Shown here piece after piece: positions 62,566-64,000 of a stretch of DNA of 64,000 bases. How positions within the stretch are numbered: position 1 is the stretch's first letter; every line of letters starts with the position of its first letter. Below the pieces are notes generated by a model. That model was given only the letters and a program-made list of their open reading frames with translations, ran no database searches and was not told the origin of the DNA. Where the stretch lies: the NCBI GenBank assembly GCA_019694655.1, contig JAIBBN010000003.1, forward strand, positions 186,001 through 250,000. Reading direction: 5' to 3'. The position numbers and the translations under genes are program-made. The DNA is from Leptospirales bacterium. Its GTDB lineage: Bacteria; Spirochaetota; Leptospiria; Leptospirales; Leptonemataceae.

Positions 62566-64000
62566 ATGGCGGACGATAAACAAAAGAATCCCGGCAAGAT
62601 CAAGGATCAGTTGGGCAGCGCTGGCGGCAGCCAGAAGAAGAAGCTGGTCATCAAGAAGAAAACCGGCGAGCAAGCGCACGATATTTCTGACACCTTCCGT
62701 CGTGAAGATGGCGGGCGTCAGCAAGCGCCCCGTCCCGAAAACGCTCCGCAATCCGGCGCGCGCGCGCCCGGCGCCGGCGGCGATCGCCCGGCGCCAGCGC
62801 CTCCGCGACCGATGCAGCGTCCCGGCGGCGCACCCGCCGAACGCCGACCGGACGGTCCCGCTCGATCTGGAGCGCCGCGTCCTTATTCTGAAAATCGAGG
62901 CGGTCCGCGCCCTTATTCTGACAATCGTGGCGGTCCGCGCCCTTATTCTGACAATCGCGGCGGTCCGCGTCCCGGCGGCGGTCCTGGTCAGGGCGGACCA
63001 CGCGGGCCCGGCGGTCCGCGTCCCGGCGGCGGTCCCGGTCAGGGCGGACCACGCGGGCCCGGCGGACCTCGCCCTGGCGGTCCGCGGCTTGGCGGCGCTA
63101 CCCCCTTTGATGCTGCAGTGCAGAGTGCGCGTCGTCAGCCCGGCGGACCCGGCGGACCCGGCGGTCCGGGGGGATATGGCGGGCAGCGACGTCCAGGCGC
63201 TCCGGGCGCCACCCAGGGCCAGGCAGGCGCGGGCGCAGGCGGGCAGAGACCGCCCGGCGTTGGCCGTACTGACCATCGCCGCGACGACAAAGATCGCGAT
63301 CGTCAGCGCGAGAACGCCAAGTTTTTTCAGAAGCAAGAAAAGAAGAAGGCCTCTTCGGCCAGTTCAGTTCCGAAGCAAATCGAGATAATGGAGAGCATTC
63401 AGGTCGGCGACCTGGCGCGCAAGCTGAACCTCAAGCCCAGCGAGATCATCGGCAAGCTGATGAAGATGGGCGAGATGGTCACAATTACCAAGGCCATCGA
63501 TGCCGACACTGCGACTCTGGTTGCAGCCGAATATGGCTGCGAGGTGAAGGTTGTCTCGCTTTACGAAGAGACGGTCATCAAAGAAGAGCTTGATGCGGAA
63601 GATCGCCAGGAGACGCGTCCGCCGGTGGTAACCGTGATGGGACATGTGGATCACGGTAAAACGCGCCTGCTTGATACCATTCGCAACACCAATGTCATCG
63701 ACACGGAATCGGGTGCGATCACTCAGCACATTGGCGCCTACCAGGCGGTAACTCCCCAGGGCCGTATCACTTTTCTGGATACGCCGGGCCACGAGGCTTT
63801 TACTGCGATGCGCGCCAGGGGCGCAGCTGTCACCGATATCGTTGTCCTGGTTGTGGCCGCCGATGATGGCGTGAAACAGCAGACCATCGAAGCCATCAAC
63901 CATGCTCGCGAAGCAAAGGTTCCGATCATCGTCGCCGTAAACAAAATCGATTTGCCGGCGGCGGATGTGGAGCGCGTCAAGAAGGAGCTGTCGCAATACG
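62566..64000 (+). CDS. infB: Translation initiation factor IF-2, 3' end outside window
   Basis: At least 478 residues are visible; the frame is still open at the last base. Residues 1-~265 are a basic, disordered N-terminal region: Lys-rich start ([13 protein letters not shown]), then Gly/Pro/Arg-rich sequence with tandem repeats. The IF2N module follows (~275-330, [29 protein letters not shown]). The GTPase domain starts at ~350: G1 GHVDHGKT, G2 ITQHIGA, G3 DTPGHEAF, G4 NKID. IF-2 delivers initiator tRNA to the 30S subunit. The ATG at 62566 has only a weak ribosome site. It completes the conserved rimP-nusA-infB order. Confidence 0.97.
   Translation, partial: MADDKQKNPGKIKDQLGSAGGSQKKKLVIKKKTGEQAHDISDTFRREDGGRQQAPRPENAPQSGARAPGAGGDRPAPAPPRPMQRPGGAPAERRPDGPARSGAPRPYSENRGGPRPYSDNRGGPRPYSDNRGGPRPGGGPGQGGPRGPGGPRPGGGPGQGGPRGPGGPRPGGPRLGGATPFDAAVQSARRQPGGPGGPGGPGGYGGQRRPGAPGATQGQAGAGAGGQRPPGVGRTDHRRDDKDRDRQRENAKFFQKQEKKKASSASSVPKQIEIMESIQVGDLARKLNLKPSEIIGKLMKMGEMVTITKAIDADTATLVAAEYGCEVKVVSLYEETVIKEELDAEDRQETRPPVVTVMGHVDHGKTRLLDTIRNTNVIDTESGAITQHIGAYQAVTPQGRITFLDTPGHEAFTAMRARGAAVTDIVVLVVAADDGVKQQTIEAINHAREAKVPIIVAVNKIDLPAADVERVKKELSQY
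62881..62970 (+). repeat. 30-bp tandem repeat inside infB
   Basis: Three near-identical 30-bp units (62881, 62911, 62941) encode [20 protein letters not shown] and [10 protein letters not shown]. In-frame copy-number change would lengthen the IF-2 N-terminus by ten residues per unit. Confidence 0.93.
62971..63072 (+). repeat. 51-bp tandem repeat inside infB
   Basis: Two units (62971-63021 and 63022-63072) are almost identical and encode a 17-residue Gly/Pro/Arg-rich repeat, [18 protein letters not shown] degenerate continuation follows. Confidence 0.9.

Noticed and set aside
62527-63336. 269-codon minus-strand frame antisense to infB
   Set aside because: Arises from the GC-rich Gly/Pro/Arg coding repeats of infB; composition is low-complexity Ala/Arg/Thr and infB is unambiguous.

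Overview
The window is a gene-dense, GC-rich (high fifties percent by eye) chromosomal segment of a diderm bacterium. An order-level placement in Leptospirales (a relative of Leptospira, Leptonema or Turneriella) fits best. The case rests on several traits together: spirochaete-style signalling proteins (7TM-DISM sensor, dCache-HAMP class III cyclase, STAS/SpoIIE phosphatases), loose spirochaete lipoboxes, a zinc-less DksA, a phasin-like protein, fused IcmF, and an LPS pathway (lpxI-lpxB) that Treponema and Borrelia lack. This is inference from protein style; no marker phylogeny was run.

Layout. 1-5.7 kb: 3' part of a TonB-dependent receptor, a STAS - CBS/SpoIIE - STAS partner-switching cluster, and a TAtT-like helical-repeat protein. 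5.7-8.3 kb (minus): PAP2 phosphatase and a second SpoIIE phosphatase. 8.4-16.2 kb: inositol-monophosphatase-like enzyme, a stand-alone lipoyl-domain protein (minus), then a plus-strand run nadA, UPF0182, ispF and a 7TM-DISM/PAS/ATPase sensor. 16.2-22.1 kb (minus): gyrB followed almost without gap by two GT-C-like membrane proteins, with dksA upstream. 22.3 kb: phasin. 22.9-27.2 kb (minus): pheS-pheT, split by a 778-bp gap filled with a 174-bp tandem repeat. 27.3-29.0 kb: rpmF-plsX and a lipoprotein. 29.0-35.2 kb (minus): operon of a cyclase, a FecR/Fn3 protein and an Fn3/IPT protein. 35.2-35.66 kb: hairpin-rich intergenic block. 35.66-39.0 kb: acpP, rnc, aroB and a TPR membrane protein. 39-41.6 kb (minus): alginate-export-like porin and a FecR protein with EF-hand and haem motif. 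42.2-45.7 kb (minus): icmF. 45.8-47.7 kb: WD40-like protein and mutM. 47.7-51.7 kb (minus): lipoprotein, LamG/Fn3 protein, MCP. 51.9-57 kb: tolC-like gene, GT2 (minus), fmdB-lpxI-lpxB. 57-60.3 kb (minus): lipoprotein, nnr, single-TM protein. 60.5-64 kb: rimP-nusA-infB, with infB cut by the window end.

Most genes are housekeeping (fatty acid, LPS, isoprenoid and NAD synthesis, translation, topology). Around them sits a large signalling and envelope repertoire. No tRNA, rRNA, CRISPR array, insertion sequence or prophage gene was recognised.

The most unusual observations are in non-coding DNA. (1) A 174-bp repeat, four copies plus a 30-bp fragment, starts at the first base after the pheS stop and presents AGGAG-loop hairpins on the transcribed strand; pheT then has a perfect 17-bp hairpin just before its start and no visible ribosome site. 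(2) Six consecutive hairpins lie between the cyclase gene and acpP, one with the same five-base loop on different stem sequence. (3) A run of ten G/C lies inside the 17-bp spacer of a candidate dksA promoter, the arrangement used for phase variation elsewhere.
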